Of a DNA stretch of 64,000 bases, positions 47,439 through 57,723 are shown piece after piece. The notes under the pieces were generated by a model. That model worked only from the letters and a program-made list of their open reading frames with translations, had not been told where the DNA came from and searched no databases. The DNA lies in the NCBI RefSeq assembly GCF_003576245.1, contig NZ_QWGA01000003.1, forward strand, positions 1,116,001 through 1,180,000, written 5' to 3'. This stretch comes from Henriciella algicola. GTDB taxonomy: Bacteria > Pseudomonadota > Alphaproteobacteria > Caulobacterales > Hyphomonadaceae. The stretch's first letter is position 1. The number at the start of each line of letters is the position of its first letter. Both the position numbers and the translations under genes were made by a program.

Positions 47439-48761
47439 ATGGCCGAGCAGCGCGATACGATCTGCGCGCTTGCCTCTGGTCCGCCGCCTTCGGCAATCGC
47501 AATTGTAAGGATCAGCGGGCCCATGGTCCGCGAGATCTGCGAAAGCGTTTTTGAAGCGGGCCTCCCTGCCCCGCGCCGTAGTGTGTTCGGCCGCTTTCTC
47601 GATGTGTCACGTGAAACAATCGATGAAGGTCTCGGCGTGTTCATGCCGGGGCCGCATTCGTACACAGGCGAGGACACGGCAGAACTTTACCTGCATGGCG
47701 GCGCGGCGGCTATCGACCATGCGCTTGATACGCTCTGCGCTTTCGAGAATGTCCGGCTTGCTGAGCCAGGTGAGTTTACGCGCCGCGCGTTTGAGAATGG
47801 ACGGCTCGATCTGGTTGAGGCGGAAGGCGTTGCTGACCTGATCGATGCGGAGACCCGCGCGCAAAAATCTCTGGCGTTGGACCAGCTTGGTGGAAGCCTG
47901 TCGCAGGTTTATGATGGCTGGCGTGCCGGGCTTCTTGAAGCCATGGCACTTCTTGAGGCGAGCATCGACTTTCCCGACGAAGAAGACGCGCCGGACGAAA
48001 GTACGGGGCCAGTGGCGGGGCTTCTGGGGCGTATGGCTGCCGAACTCGAAACCGCAATTGACGATGATGAGGTTGGCGAGCGTATCCGGGATGGCTTTCG
48101 GGTTGCCATTATCGGCCCTCCAAATGCGGGCAAGTCGTCCATTCTGAATCGCCTCGCCCGTAGAGAGGCCGCGATTGTTTCCGACATTCCAGGCACCACA
48201 CGCGATATTGTCGAAGTTCGTTTGAAGATTGCCGGTCAGGTCGTCTGGCTTGCTGATACGGCGGGTCTTCGGGAAGCTGATGATGCCATTGAGGCGGAAG
48301 GTGTGCGCCGCGCACTGGAGCGGGCCAAGGCAGCAGATCTGCGCATTCAGGTCCGCTCCCCCGATACGTCATCCTCTTTTGAAGGCGCCGGCGCTGAAGA
48401 CATCTGCGTCTACAACAAGGCAGATCTCGAGAAGAGCGAGCATGGTGCGGAGATCATTGTTCTATCGGCGGAAACGGGTGCTGGCTTCTCCGTGCTTGAA
48501 GAGGCGCTAAGTGAGCGGCTCACGAAGCTCTCTTCTTCAAGAACGGCGCCGCTCATCACCAGGCGGCGTCATCGGGAGGCGCTCTCGACTGCTCTGTTTC
48601 ATGTGAAACAGGCGAGAGCTAATCTGGAGCGCGGGTTCGGCGCCGAAATCGTCTCTGAAGATGTGCGGCTTGCTGCTCAAAAGCTTGGCGCACTGGTCGG
48701 TCGGATCGACGTTGAAGATATTCTTGGAGAAGTTTTCTCCAGCTTCTGTATCGGCAAATGA
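47439..48761 (+). CDS. mnmE: tRNA modification GTPase MnmE
   Basis: A 440-residue GTPase that with MnmG makes cmnm5U34 in tRNA. It has the N-terminal tetrahydrofolate domain (SGPPPSAIAIVRISGP), G1 GPPNAGKSS, G3 DTAG, G4 NKAD and the obligatory C-terminal FCIGK. Two parS sites are written into it, at codons 55-60 (DVSRET) and 386-391 (LFHVKQ). Confidence 0.97.
   Translation: MAEQRDTICALASGPPPSAIAIVRISGPMVREICESVFEAGLPAPRRSVFGRFLDVSRETIDEGLGVFMPGPHSYTGEDTAELYLHGGAAAIDHALDTLCAFENVRLAEPGEFTRRAFENGRLDLVEAEGVADLIDAETRAQKSLALDQLGGSLSQVYDGWRAGLLEAMALLEASIDFPDEEDAPDESTGPVAGLLGRMAAELETAIDDDEVGERIRDGFRVAIIGPPNAGKSSILNRLARREAAIVSDIPGTTRDIVEVRLKIAGQVVWLADTAGLREADDAIEAEGVRRALERAKAADLRIQVRSPDTSSSFEGAGAEDICVYNKADLEKSEHGAEIIVLSAETGAGFSVLEEALSERLTKLSSSRTAPLITRRRHREALSTALFHVKQARANLERGFGAEIVSEDVRLAAQKLGALVGRIDVEDILGEVFSSFCIGK
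47603..47618. promoter_or_regulatory. parS: parS site 1 (in mnmE)
   Basis: TGTGTCACGTGAAACA, one mismatch from the palindrome TGTTTCACGTGAAACA, about 3.3 kb right of the origin. It is read as VSRET within MnmE. Confidence 0.85.
48595..48610. promoter_or_regulatory. parS: parS site 2 (in mnmE)
   Basis: TGTTTCATGTGAAACA, one mismatch at the central CG. It is read as FHVKQ near the C-terminal part of MnmE. Confidence 0.85.
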
Positions 48762-48844
48762 CTCCTCCCCCTGTGTTCAGGGGTGAAGATGCGCTATAGC
48801 CGTACATATTCACGGAAATTACCAGAACCAGGGTGCGAGGAGTT

Positions 48845-50719
48845 ATGGCCTCAGCAAATGATTTCGATGTCATCGTCGTTGGCGGCGGACATGCCGGTTG
48901 CGAGGCCGCAGCCGCATCGGCGCGGCTAGGGGCGCGCACGGCGCTGATCACGCATAAGCGCGCGACGATTGGCGAAATGTCCTGCAACCCAGCGATCGGC
49001 GGCCTTGGAAAGGGACATCTGGTTCGGGAAATCGATGCCCTCGACGGGCTTATGGGGCGGATCGCTGACAAGGCCGGTATCCAGTATCGGCTTTTGAACC
49101 GGTCAAAAGGTCCCGCCGTCTGGGGCCCCCGGGCACAGATGGACCGGAAACTCTATCGCGAGGCGATGCAGGCGGAGCTGGCAGACTATCCCAATCTGAC
49201 AATCATCGAGGATGGTGTCGAAGATCTGAGAACTGAAGACGGCCGTGTGACGGGCGTCATTGGTCTGTCCGGTGAGAGTTGGACTGCGGCGGCTGTTGTC
49301 ATCACGACGGGGACCTTCCTGAAAGGCGTCATCCATCGCGGTGAAGAACGCATCCAGGCTGGTCGTGCCGGTGAAGCCCCAGCAATCGGGCTTTCGGACC
49401 GACTTTATGCGCTGGAGCTGCCAATGGGCCGGCTCAAAACGGGCACCCCTGCCCGACTGGATGGCAAGACGATTGACTGGGATCGTCTCGAGACCCAGCC
49501 GGCCGACGACGAGCCTGTGCCCTTCTCTTTCATGAATACGCGTATCGATGTGCCTCAAATCGCTTGTGGCATTACGTATACGAGCGCACGAACGCACGAA
49601 ATCATTGCGGAAAACCTCAATAAGTCGGCTGTGTATTCTGGTGCTATCGCGGGCAAAGGGCCGCGCTATTGTCCTTCCATCGAGGATAAGGTTCACCGCT
49701 TTGCCGATAAGGACCGGCACCAGATCTTCTTGGAGCCAGAAGGCCTGGACGACGATACGGTGTATCCGAACGGGATATCGACCTCCCTTCCCATTGATGT
49801 GCAGGAAGCCTTTATCCGGACGATTGAAGGTCTGGAGAATGTCCGCATCATTCAGCCCGGCTATGCAATCGAATACGACTATGTCGATCCGCGGGCGCTT
49901 TACCGCAGTCTGGAAGTAAAGGCGCTGAGCGGCCTTTATCTCGCTGGTCAGATCAATGGCACGACGGGTTATGAAGAAGCCGGCGCCCAAGGGCTTGTGG
50001 CTGGCATGAATGCGGCGCGCCGCGCCTTCGGCGAAGAAGCGGTCCATTTTGACCGAGCTGAAGCCTATATTGGAGTCCTCGTGGACGATCTTACGACGCG
50101 CGGCGTGACGGAGCCGTACCGGATGTTTACATCCCGCGCCGAATATCGCCTGGCGCTCCGTTCAGATAATGCCGACCAGCGCCTTACGCAGAAGGGTATC
50201 GAAATCGGACTTGTCTCTGGGTCTAGAAAAGAAATGTTTCACGTGAAACATCGCGCTTTAGAATCTGGTCGGTCCTTGCTGAAATCGCTTACTTTGACGC
50301 CAAACGAGGCTGCTCAACACGGCTGGAAGGTTAATCAGGACGGTCAGAAACGTCGAGTCTGGGATTATCTGGCGTACCCAGATATCTCCATGGCAGATAT
50401 CGAGAAGGTTTTCGCAGAGGTGTCCGCATTGGATCCAGCTACAAAGACCCAACTTAGCATCGAAGCTCTGTATGCCGGGTATATCGAGCGCCAGCAGGCA
50501 GATGTAGACGCCCTGCGCCGGGACGAGGCTTTAGAAATACCTCCACGTTTTGACTATGCGGCTGTAGGGGGCCTCTCGAATGAGGTTCGCAACAAGCTGG
50601 AAACGGTTCGCCCATCGACAATCGGCCAAGCGTCGAGGATTGAGGGCGTTACACCAGGGGCACTCGTGGCTCTGCTTGCTGCGGTGAAGCGCAGCCAGAA
50701 GCTGCGTGCGGTAAGCTAA
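48845..50719 (+). CDS. mnmG: tRNA uridine 5-carboxymethylaminomethyl modification enzyme MnmG
   Basis: A 624-residue FAD enzyme, partner of Mnm[17 protein letters not shown] binds [41 protein letters not shown] and [16 protein letters not shown] are family blocks. The ATG at 48845 has GAGGAG just upstream; a GTG 12 nt earlier overlaps that signal. A parS site encodes MFHVKH at 464-469, in a variable surface stretch between conserved blocks. The stop overlaps rsmG by one base. Confidence 0.97.
   Translation: MASANDFDVIVVGGGHAGCEAAAASARLGARTALITHKRATIGEMSCNPAIGGLGKGHLVREIDALDGLMGRIADKAGIQYRLLNRSKGPAVWGPRAQMDRKLYREAMQAELADYPNLTIIEDGVEDLRTEDGRVTGVIGLSGESWTAAAVVITTGTFLKGVIHRGEERIQAGRAGEAPAIGLSDRLYALELPMGRLKTGTPARLDGKTIDWDRLETQPADDEPVPFSFMNTRIDVPQIACGITYTSARTHEIIAENLNKSAVYSGAIAGKGPRYCPSIEDKVHRFADKDRHQIFLEPEGLDDDTVYPNGISTSLPIDVQEAFIRTIEGLENVRIIQPGYAIEYDYVDPRALYRSLEVKALSGLYLAGQINGTTGYEEAGAQGLVAGMNAARRAFGEEAVHFDRAEAYIGVLVDDLTTRGVTEPYRMFTSRAEYRLALRSDNADQRLTQKGIEIGLVSGSRKEMFHVKHRALESGRSLLKSLTLTPNEAAQHGWKVNQDGQKRRVWDYLAYPDISMADIEKVFAEVSALDPATKTQLSIEALYAGYIERQQADVDALRRDEALEIPPRFDYAAVGGLSNEVRNKLETVRPSTIGQASRIEGVTPGALVALLAAVKRSQKLRAVS
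50235..50250. promoter_or_regulatory. parS: parS site 3 (in mnmG)
   Basis: TGTTTCACGTGAAACA, a perfect 16-bp palindrome, read as FHVKH in MnmG. Confidence 0.93.
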
Positions 50720-51336
50720 TGCAGCGCGCGATAGAGACGGCGCTCATCGACGCCGGTGTTTCACGTGAAACACTGCCGCTTCTGGAAGGTTATGTAGGGC
50801 TTCTGGACGACTGGCGCCAGCGTATGAACCTGATCGGCCCACGCGAAATGGACACGATATGGGAGCGCCACGTCCTGGACAGTGCGCAGATGGCGGGCCT
50901 CACAACAGCAGAGAGCCGCATCGTTGATATCGGCTCAGGCGCCGGTTTTCCGGGTCTCGTGCTCGCTTGCGAGGCAAAAACCCGCGGCGGCGACGTCACC
51001 ATGGTGGAAACAACCGGAAAAAAGTGTGCATTTCTTCAGGCTGTAATTTCCGAACTCGCCCTGCCCGCAAAGGTCGTGCGATCACGTATCGAAAACGCGA
51101 AGGCAGAACGCGTTGATTTTATTACGGCAAGAGCGCTCGCCCCGCTGCCAAAGCTGCTCGGCTATGCGAATCCGTGGATGTCAAAGGGTGCGACAGCCCT
51201 CTTTTTCAAAGGTGAGCGCTGGCAGGAAGAATTGACGGATGCCTCGGATTACTGGACGTTGAGACATGAAGCGATCCCCAGTCGTACGAGCGAACGAGGG
51301 GTAATACTCAAGATCGAGGAGGCGCATCGTGTCTAA
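50719..51336 (+). CDS. rsmG: 16S rRNA (guanine527-N7)-methyltransferase
   Basis: A 205-residue SAM-dependent enzyme. RMNLIGPREMDTIWERHVLDSAQ, IVDIGSGAGFPGLVLA and TARALAPLPKLLGYA are typical. The N-terminus carries GVSRET at residues 13-18, encoded by a perfect parS site. It overlaps mnmG by one base and parA by 8 nt. Confidence 0.95.
   Translation: MQRAIETALIDAGVSRETLPLLEGYVGLLDDWRQRMNLIGPREMDTIWERHVLDSAQMAGLTTAESRIVDIGSGAGFPGLVLACEAKTRGGDVTMVETTGKKCAFLQAVISELALPAKVVRSRIENAKAERVDFITARALAPLPKLLGYANPWMSKGATALFFKGERWQEELTDASDYWTLRHEAIPSRTSERGVILKIEEAHRV
50757..50772. promoter_or_regulatory. parS: parS site 4 (in rsmG)
   Basis: TGTTTCACGTGAAACA, a perfect palindrome, read as VSRET in RsmG, about 560 bp before parA. 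Confidence 0.93.
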
Positions 51337-52150
51337 GACTGGCACCCGGATCCTGGCAATCGCAAACCAGAAGGGCGGCGTTGGCAAGACAACTACGTCG
51401 ATCAATCTTGGCACGGCGCTGGCGGCTGTCGGGCGGCGCGTGCTGGTGGTGGATTTTGATGCGCAAGGGAATGCCTCGACGGGACTAGGCATCAGCCGCG
51501 CCGATCGCAAGCTGACCAGCTACGATGTCGTCGTCGATGAGATTCCGCTTGAAGAAGCGATCCTGCCGACGCTCGTGCCACGTCTGGAGATTGTGCCGGG
51601 CGATGAGAACTTGTCTGGTGTTGAAACGGAGCTCGCCGACAAGGCGCGTCGGTCGTACCGACTGCGCGACGCAATCCGCACGCACGTGGAAAAATATGCA
51701 TTCGACGAAGACAAACGCTACGACTTTATCCTGATCGATTGCCCGCCATCGCTTTCATCGCTCACCATCAATGCGATGACGGCCGCTGATGCGCTGCTTG
51801 TGCCGCTGCAGTGCGAGTTCCTGGCACTGGAAGGTCTTAGCCAGCTTCTGCGCACCGTCGAAGTTGTACGGTCGGGCCTCAATCCCGATCTCGAAATCCA
51901 GGGCATTGTGCTGACCATGTATGACCGCCGCAACAATCTGTCTGACCAAGTCGCCGACGAAGTGCGCGAAGTGCTTGGTTCGAAGGTCTACAAGACGGTC
52001 ATTCCACGCAACGTACGTTTGTCCGAAGCGCCGAGCTTTGGCAAACCCGCCCTGCTCTATGATTATCGTTGCCCGGGCAGCGAGGCCTATATCCGTCTGG
52101 CGTCTGAGGTCCTGCAGCGTGAGCGCGCGCGTGCGATGGAGCCGGCCTGA
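51329..52150 (+). CDS. parA: Chromosome partitioning ATPase ParA
   Basis: A 273-residue deviant Walker ATPase. NQKGGVGKTTTSINLG contains the signature Lys15 and Lys20; VDFDAQGNASTGLG and LIDCPPSLSSLT complete the site. It moves ParB-parS complexes from the old to the new pole. The GTG start has GAGGAGG upstream and lies inside the rsmG end. parB follows with TGATG overlap. Confidence 0.97.
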   Translation: MSKTGTRILAIANQKGGVGKTTTSINLGTALAAVGRRVLVVDFDAQGNASTGLGISRADRKLTSYDVVVDEIPLEEAILPTLVPRLEIVPGDENLSGVETELADKARRSYRLRDAIRTHVEKYAFDEDKRYDFILIDCPPSLSSLTINAMTAADALLVPLQCEFLALEGLSQLLRTVEVVRSGLNPDLEIQGIVLTMYDRRNNLSDQVADEVREVLGSKVYKTVIPRNVRLSEAPSFGKPALLYDYRCPGSEAYIRLASEVLQRERARAMEPA

Positions 52151-53073
52151 TGAGTGGTGATTCAAAGCAGAAGCCAAGCCGTCTTGGGCGGGGCCTTTCC
52201 GCCTTGATTGGCGAGGTTGAGGGTGTCTCCTCATCGTCGGCTGGCGACGAGAAGGGCCCGGAAGCAAAGACCGACGCGTCCACGCTGGCGATCAGTGATA
52301 TCCGGCCGAATCCGCAGCAGCCGCGGCGATATTTCGCTGAGGCTGATCTCAATGAATTGTCGGAATCGATCCGAGCGAAGGGTGTCCTTCAAGCCATTCT
52401 CGTCCGGCCAGACCCGAAAACAGCTGGAAAATATCAGATTGTCGCTGGCGAACGTCGCTGGCGCGCGGCCAAACAGGCAGGTCTGACCGAAATACCGGCG
52501 ACGATCCGCCAGATGGATGAGCTTGAGTTGCTCGAAATCGGCATCATCGAGAACGTGCAGCGCACAGATCTCAATCCTATCGAAGAAGCAGAAGCCTATG
52601 GTGCCCTGATGAAGCGCTTTGGGCGCACGCAGGAAGGCCTGGCTGAAAGCGTCGGAAAAAGCCGTGCCCATATCGCTAATACATTGAGATTGCTGAACTT
52701 ATCTGACGTTGCACGGGAGCATCTTCGCGAAGGTCGTATCTCTGCTGGTCACGCCCGCGCGGCGCTTGGCGCGCCTGACCCAGACGCTGTGATCGCTATG
52801 GCCGTCGACAAAGGGCTCAGCGTTCGCGAGGTAGAGAAGCTCTCTCGCTCTGCAAAGGATGATGGCGGCATCGAAGCCGTTGCTGGCCGCGTTCGCCAGG
52901 CGGAGAAAGACGTCGACACCGAAGCGCTCGAAGCCGATCTGGCACGGGCCCTTGGGCTGAGCGTCGATATTCGCCACAAGGGCGACAGGGGCGAAATGCG
53001 CATTAAATACAGGGACTTGGAGCAGCTGGACGACCTCTGTCGGCGTCTGACAGCCAAGCGTTCAGCGGGCTGA
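52150..53073 (+). CDS. parB: Chromosome partitioning protein ParB
   Basis: A 307-residue CTP-dependent clamp. An N-terminal RLGRGLSALIGEV could contact ParA, the CTP-binding domain has IVAGERRWRAAKQAGL and IGIIENVQRTDLNPIEEAEAY, a helix-turn-helix reads VGKSRAHIANTLRLLNL, and the C-terminal dimer region ends DDLCRRLTAK. Its targets are the four parS sites upstream. The 3' end overlaps convergent holA by 12 nt. Confidence 0.97.
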   Translation: MSGDSKQKPSRLGRGLSALIGEVEGVSSSSAGDEKGPEAKTDASTLAISDIRPNPQQPRRYFAEADLNELSESIRAKGVLQAILVRPDPKTAGKYQIVAGERRWRAAKQAGLTEIPATIRQMDELELLEIGIIENVQRTDLNPIEEAEAYGALMKRFGRTQEGLAESVGKSRAHIANTLRLLNLSDVAREHLREGRISAGHARAALGAPDPDAVIAMAVDKGLSVREVEKLSRSAKDDGGIEAVAGRVRQAEKDVDTEALEADLARALGLSVDIRHKGDRGEMRIKYRDLEQLDDLCRRLTAKRSAG

Positions 53074-54099
53074 TCGCGCCGAGGCTGATTTCACGATATT
53101 GAGCAGCAGTAGCCGTAGCGCCGGATCGGCAGCGGCTGCGGATGTTTTCGCCTGGATCTCAAGATCGTGGATAGCAGCGAGCAGACGCGTCAGCGATGCC
53201 GATGTCCAGAGATCTAGCCGGGCGCGGAAAGCTGGCCATTCTGAGCCCCAGACGGGCGGTCGCAGGCGGCGCCCGATGTCGCCACCGGTTCCCATAAGCC
53301 CCCTCGCCTGCATCAGGCGTCGGATTTCCATTTCGAGAATGCGTAGCACGCTGATCGTGCTGGTGCCGCTTTCGATGACCCGATCATATTCAGCCTGACA
53401 GCGCGCGGCGTCACCATCCAGCGCCGCATTTGCGAGATCACGGACGCTATCATCAGCGTCCGTACGACAGACAGCGCGAACCTCTGCAACAGATATGGGG
53501 CGCCCAAGACCGCGGCCGTAAAGGGAGAGCTTTTCACTTTCCTGGTTGGCAAGACCGCGATGGCCGGGAAGCAGGCTGACAAAGTCGTCGAGCGCGTCAG
53601 GCTCAATCTGCACGTCTAGCGCAGAGAGTTTTTCCTCCACAAGCGACTTCAGCGAGTCAGCGGTATCAGCATACACCTGAATGGTGGCCGCCGTGTTCGA
53701 CTGTTCGATGGTCGCGCGAAGCTTCGACCGCTTGTTCAGGCTGCCATTGAGCACCAGAAGCCGATTTGCGAAACCGTTGCCCATCTGATCGGCGCGCTCA
53801 ATAAGATCCAGCACCGGTTTGGCGATCTTTTCGCCCGAGGTGCGTACGCGAACGATTTCAATCTCACCAAGAAGAGAGCCGGTTTCCACCTTGTCTGAGA
53901 GAAGATGTGGCTCACGGCGGATATCGTCATCGTCGAGGACGACCTGACGCGCATTGCCGGCAGCCTTGCTCCAGCTCGCCGCGATCTGATCGGCGAGATC
54001 ATTTACGACGCCGTCGTCGTCGCCGAAGACGAGGGCGCACCAGGGACTGTTATCTGAACTTTTGAACCTGCTGGCGACCTGACCGCTTTTCAGGATCAT
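53062..54099 (-). CDS. holA: DNA polymerase III delta subunit
   Basis: A 345-residue clamp-loader subunit. The N-terminal VASRFKSSDNSPWCALVFGDDDGVV, the central domain with LVLNGSLNKRSKLRATIE, LLPGHRGLANQESEKLSLYG and the C-terminal collar helices match HolA. It overlaps lptE by 4 nt and parB by 12 nt. Confidence 0.88.
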   Translation of the reverse strand: MILKSGQVASRFKSSDNSPWCALVFGDDDGVVNDLADQIAASWSKAAGNARQVVLDDDDIRREPHLLSDKVETGSLLGEIEIVRVRTSGEKIAKPVLDLIERADQMGNGFANRLLVLNGSLNKRSKLRATIEQSNTAATIQVYADTADSLKSLVEEKLSALDVQIEPDALDDFVSLLPGHRGLANQESEKLSLYGRGLGRPISVAEVRAVCRTDADDSVRDLANAALDGDAARCQAEYDRVIESGTSTISVLRILEMEIRRLMQARGLMGTGGDIGRRLRPPVWGSEWPAFRARLDLWTSASLTRLLAAIHDLEIQAKTSAAAADPALRLLLLNIVKSASARSAR

Positions 54100-54578
54100 C
54101 GGGCCGATTCGAGTTGCAAACGCAGGTCGTCGACAATCTCACCGGCTAGCTCTCGCATGGCACGCGCGGACGATTCTGTTTGTGCAGCAACGTCGCCGAA
54201 CGGAGACTGGGTTGCAGAAATCGGAATCTGAACCTGCGCATCGCCGTTGAAAGCCTCACCGCTTTCCGTAGTGAGCGTAAATTCTGCGCGCCCCTCAAGG
54301 AAGGAGCGCGACACGCTGCCGTCGGTCAGAAGCGTGATACGCTCAAGATCTTCCTCAAGCGCAACTTTGAGATTTGCGCGCTCGTTGAGCCCTGGGAGAC
54401 CGATGGCGAGCTCTTTCAGAAGCTCGCGACGGAGGAGGTAACCTGATCGATCATTGATTTCATCGACGGTAATCAGACCTTCGCCGACCTCGTTGAACGA
54501 CCCGTCAGCATAGAGCGGACGGAAACCACAGCCAGCCAGCATCAATGCGGCAACGGAAGCGAGGAGCAAATTCTTCAT
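54096..54578 (-). CDS. lptE: LPS assembly lipoprotein LptE
   Basis: A 160-residue outer-membrane lipoprotein (lipobox MLAGC followed by GFRPLYAD, the LptE hallmark). LptE plugs LptD to insert lipopolysaccharide. The leuS-lptE-holA order is widely conserved. Both ends overlap neighbours by 4 nt. Confidence 0.9.
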   Translation of the reverse strand: MKNLLLASVAALMLAGCGFRPLYADGSFNEVGEGLITVDEINDRSGYLLRRELLKELAIGLPGLNERANLKVALEEDLERITLLTDGSVSRSFLEGRAEFTLTTESGEAFNGDAQVQIPISATQSPFGDVAAQTESSARAMRELAGEIVDDLRLQLESAR

Positions 54579-57136
54579 GACGCCACGATATTCACGATAC
54601 GGCCGGGAACCACAATGATTTTCTTTACCTCGACGCCGTCGAGGAAGCTCGCAAGTTCTGGCAGCTTCAGTGCCTGCTGCTCAATGTCGTCCTTGCTTGC
54701 ATCCCGCGCGACTTCGATCTCGGCGCGCCGCTTGCCGTTCACCTGAATTGGAAGCGTGATGGTGTTCTCGACCATGAGTTCCGGATCGGACACTGGCCAG
54801 GCCGCGTCAGAGATGAAACCCTGTTCGCCAAGCGCATGCCAACACTCCTCAGCCAGGTGAGGCATGAAAGGTGTCAGACAGATCGCCAGCATGCGCGCGC
54901 TTTCATGGCGCGATGCAGACGTTTCTTCGTCGGCGCCTTCCGCCTTCTTCAGCGTGTTCACCCAGTCATGGCAGAGCGCGATCGCGGCGTTCAGCCTGAA
55001 CTCGGAGATCGCCTTGTTGATTTCAGCCGCTGCACGGTGAGAGAAGCGAAGGAGCGGTGTCGGTTCGGCTTTACCCGCAGGCGTTTCGGAGCCTTTAAGG
55101 CCACCAAAGATCGACCAGACGCGCTGGACAAAACGGGCCGCGCCCTCTGCGCCGGCCTGCGACCACTCAACATCCCGCTCAGGCGGACTGTCGGAGAGGA
55201 CGAACCAGCGGGCAACGTCTGCCCCAAAGGAGACGATGATCTGGTCTGGGTCGACGACATTCTTGCGCGACTTCGACATCTTCTCGACGGGGCCTGCGGT
55301 TACGGTGAGGTCCGTCCCCCGCACGAAGAGGCCGCCATCCCGGCGTTCAATATCCGCCGGTTCGACCCATTTGCCTTCGCTGTTCTTGTAGGTCTCATGC
55401 GTGACCATGCCTTGGGTGAAGAGGCCGAGGAACGGCTCGCCCTTGGGCAGATCCAGCTCACCAACATCGCGCAGCGCGCGTGAGATAAAGCGGGCATAGA
55501 GAAGGTGCAGAACGGCATGCTCGACACCGCCGATATATTGATCGACAGGCATCCAGTAGGCGCGCTCGGCCTTGTCCTTGATCCCTGCAAAACGTGCGAA
55601 ATACCAGGACGAGTCGACAAACGTATCGAGCGTATCGGTTTCCCGCGTGCCTTCGCCTCCGCATTTCGGACAACTCGTCTTCTTCCAGTTCGGATGGTGC
55701 GCGAGCGGGTTGCCCGGCTTGTCGAAGCTCACATCCTCTGGAAGCGTGACGGGCAGATCGGCGTCAGGCACCGGAACAGCGCCGCAGCTCTCACAGTGGA
55801 TGATCGGAATCGGACAACCCCAATAGCGCTGGCGCGAAACACCCCAGTCGCGGAGACGGTAATTGATCGTGCCCTCACCGAGACCGAGCGCTTCCAGTTT
55901 CTCAATCGCGGCTGAGATTGCCGCTTCAGTCGTGAGACCGTTGAGGAAGTCGGAATTATAGATCGTGCCGGGGCCGGTATACGCCGTGTCGGTGATCTCA
56001 TGATTGTCGGCGCTGGTGTCCGGTGGCAGGACCACAGGCTGAACCGGCAGACCGTATTTACGCGCAAAATCGAGGTCGCGCTGGTCCCCGGCAGGCGAAC
56101 CGAAGATGGCGCCAGTGCCGTAGCCAGACAGGACAAAGTTCGCTGTCCAGACAGGGATGGTCCAGCTGGGATCAAACGGGTGCTGGACGCGAAGTCCAAG
56201 ATCAACACCCAGCTTTGGCGCTTTCTCGATCGCTTCTTCAGACGTGCCGATCTTCGCGGCTTCTGTAATAAACTCGCGGATTTCGGGACGGTCTTCTGCA
56301 AGCGCGCGCGTAATGGGGTGATCCGGTGCCAGCGCGATGAAGCTTGCTCCATAAAGCGTATCGGGACGGGTCGTGTAGACCTCGATATGCTTTCCGAACT
56401 CTGCGGATTGATCGCCGTCGATCACCCAGCGGACGGTGGCGCCTTTGGATTTACCGATCCAGTTGGCCTGCATCAGGCGCACCTTGTCAGGCCAGTTTTC
56501 CAACCCGTCCAGACCTTCCAGAAGCTGATCTGCATAGGCAGTGATGCGGAAGAACCACTGCGTCAGTTCACGCTGCTCGACCGGCGCGCCAGTGCGCCAG
56601 CCCTTGCCGTCGATGACCTGCTCATTCGCGAGGACCGTATTGTCGACAGGGTCCCAGTTGACCTTGCTCGCCTTGCGATAGGCGAGACCGGCCTTGAGCA
56701 GTTTGAGGAAGAGGCGCTGCTGTTCGCCGTAATAGTCGGTGTCGCAGGTCGCGAACTCGCGGCTCCAGTCCAGCGTAAGGCCGAGCTTTTCCAGCTGGGC
56801 GCGCATGGTCGCGATGTTCTGATAGGTCCACTCACCGGGATGGACATTGCGTTCGATCGCAGCATTCTCTGCCGGCAGGCCGAAGGCGTCCCAGCCCATA
56901 GGGTGGAGCACGTTGTGCCCGAGCGCGCGGCGGTGGCGGGCAACCACATCGCCCATCGCATAGTTGCGCACATGCCCCATGTGCAGTTTGCCCGATGGGT
57001 AAGGGAACATTTCAAGGACGTAGGACTTGTCCTGTCCCTTCGCCTCATCCGGCGTTTTTGTCTTGAAAATACCGGCGTCTGCCCAGGCCTTACGCCACTT
57101 GGCTTCCGCAGTTTGCGGATCATAGCGAGACGTCAC
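54575..57136 (-). CDS. leuS: Leucyl-tRNA synthetase
   Basis: An 853-residue class Ia synthetase. The HIGH equivalent is in [20 protein letters not shown], the editing domain includes [19 protein letters not shown], a zinc-type cysteine pair lies in [10 protein letters not shown] and [24 protein letters not shown], and KMSKS reads [12 protein letters not shown]. The length is normal. It heads leuS-lptE-holA. Confidence 0.97.
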   Translation of the reverse strand: MTSRYDPQTAEAKWRKAWADAGIFKTKTPDEAKGQDKSYVLEMFPYPSGKLHMGHVRNYAMGDVVARHRRALGHNVLHPMGWDAFGLPAENAAIERNVHPGEWTYQNIATMRAQLEKLGLTLDWSREFATCDTDYYGEQQRLFLKLLKAGLAYRKASKVNWDPVDNTVLANEQVIDGKGWRTGAPVEQRELTQWFFRITAYADQLLEGLDGLENWPDKVRLMQANWIGKSKGATVRWVIDGDQSAEFGKHIEVYTTRPDTLYGASFIALAPDHPITRALAEDRPEIREFITEAAKIGTSEEAIEKAPKLGVDLGLRVQHPFDPSWTIPVWTANFVLSGYGTGAIFGSPAGDQRDLDFARKYGLPVQPVVLPPDTSADNHEITDTAYTGPGTIYNSDFLNGLTTEAAISAAIEKLEALGLGEGTINYRLRDWGVSRQRYWGCPIPIIHCESCGAVPVPDADLPVTLPEDVSFDKPGNPLAHHPNWKKTSCPKCGGEGTRETDTLDTFVDSSWYFARFAGIKDKAERAYWMPVDQYIGGVEHAVLHLLYARFISRALRDVGELDLPKGEPFLGLFTQGMVTHETYKNSEGKWVEPADIERRDGGLFVRGTDLTVTAGPVEKMSKSRKNVVDPDQIIVSFGADVARWFVLSDSPPERDVEWSQAGAEGAARFVQRVWSIFGGLKGSETPAGKAEPTPLLRFSHRAAAEINKAISEFRLNAAIALCHDWVNTLKKAEGADEETSASRHESARMLAICLTPFMPHLAEECWHALGEQGFISDAAWPVSDPELMVENTITLPIQVNGKRRAEIEVARDASKDDIEQQALKLPELASFLDGVEVKKIIVVPGRIVNIVAS

Positions 57137-57175
57137 GGCGTCCCTCCTGCAATTGTGTGAGCTGGCTTGTCGCGC

Positions 57176-57607
57176 CTAGCTGAGTTCTGAAGATTTGAGA
57201 ACGCGCGCGCGGGTCAGGATGGCGTTCTCAAGCTGGACGCTGGTGGCGAGGTCCACCGGCGCGTCCGTCCACTGTCCATTATCCTGCACCTGGCGGAAGA
57301 CGGACACTTTCACACCGTCGGCCCGTAGTCGCGAGTCGAGAATGTAGACAGTCGCTCGGATCCGCTCGTCCTGTGCGTCCGGGAAAGACTTCCAGTCATA
57401 ATTGATGATGCCGCCAACCGGGTCGGCGGTCGTAAGTGGCAGCGTGTTCAGCGTGTCGAGGCTGGCGCGCCAGAGATACGGGTTCACCCCGCCTTCGAAG
57501 CTTTCAGCAACGCTGATATTCTGAGCGCCGTCATTGCCCGAAAACAGGCAGCCTGAGAGAGCGAACACCCCGGTGAGGGCAGCGGCGATCTTTGTGGAAG
57601 CCTTCAT
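57176..57607 (-). CDS. DUF3576 lipoprotein
   Basis: A 143-residue protein with lipobox ALSGC near residue 20. NPYLWRASLDTLNTLPLTTADPVGGIINYDW and the RADGVKVSVFRQ segment match DUF3576, an alphaproteobacterial family of unknown function. The ATG at 57607 has AGGA 8 nt upstream; the longer frame is rejected. It lies upstream of leuS on the same strand and diverges from the porin. Confidence 0.85.
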   Translation of the reverse strand: MKASTKIAAALTGVFALSGCLFSGNDGAQNISVAESFEGGVNPYLWRASLDTLNTLPLTTADPVGGIINYDWKSFPDAQDERIRATVYILDSRLRADGVKVSVFRQVQDNGQWTDAPVDLATSVQLENAILTRARVLKSSELS

Positions 57608-57723
57608 TACGAATATCCTGTCGGCAATATCTTCTTCACTAGCCGCTCTGTATATCATCTGGGACCGGTCGGGCCAGTGCTGATATGTGCTCGGCAAGAA
57701 GCAATCGATTGGACCGCCTCCAG

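Noticed and set aside
56000-57160. Plus-strand frame of 386 codons opposite leuS
   Set aside because: Antisense shadow of leucyl-tRNA synthetase.
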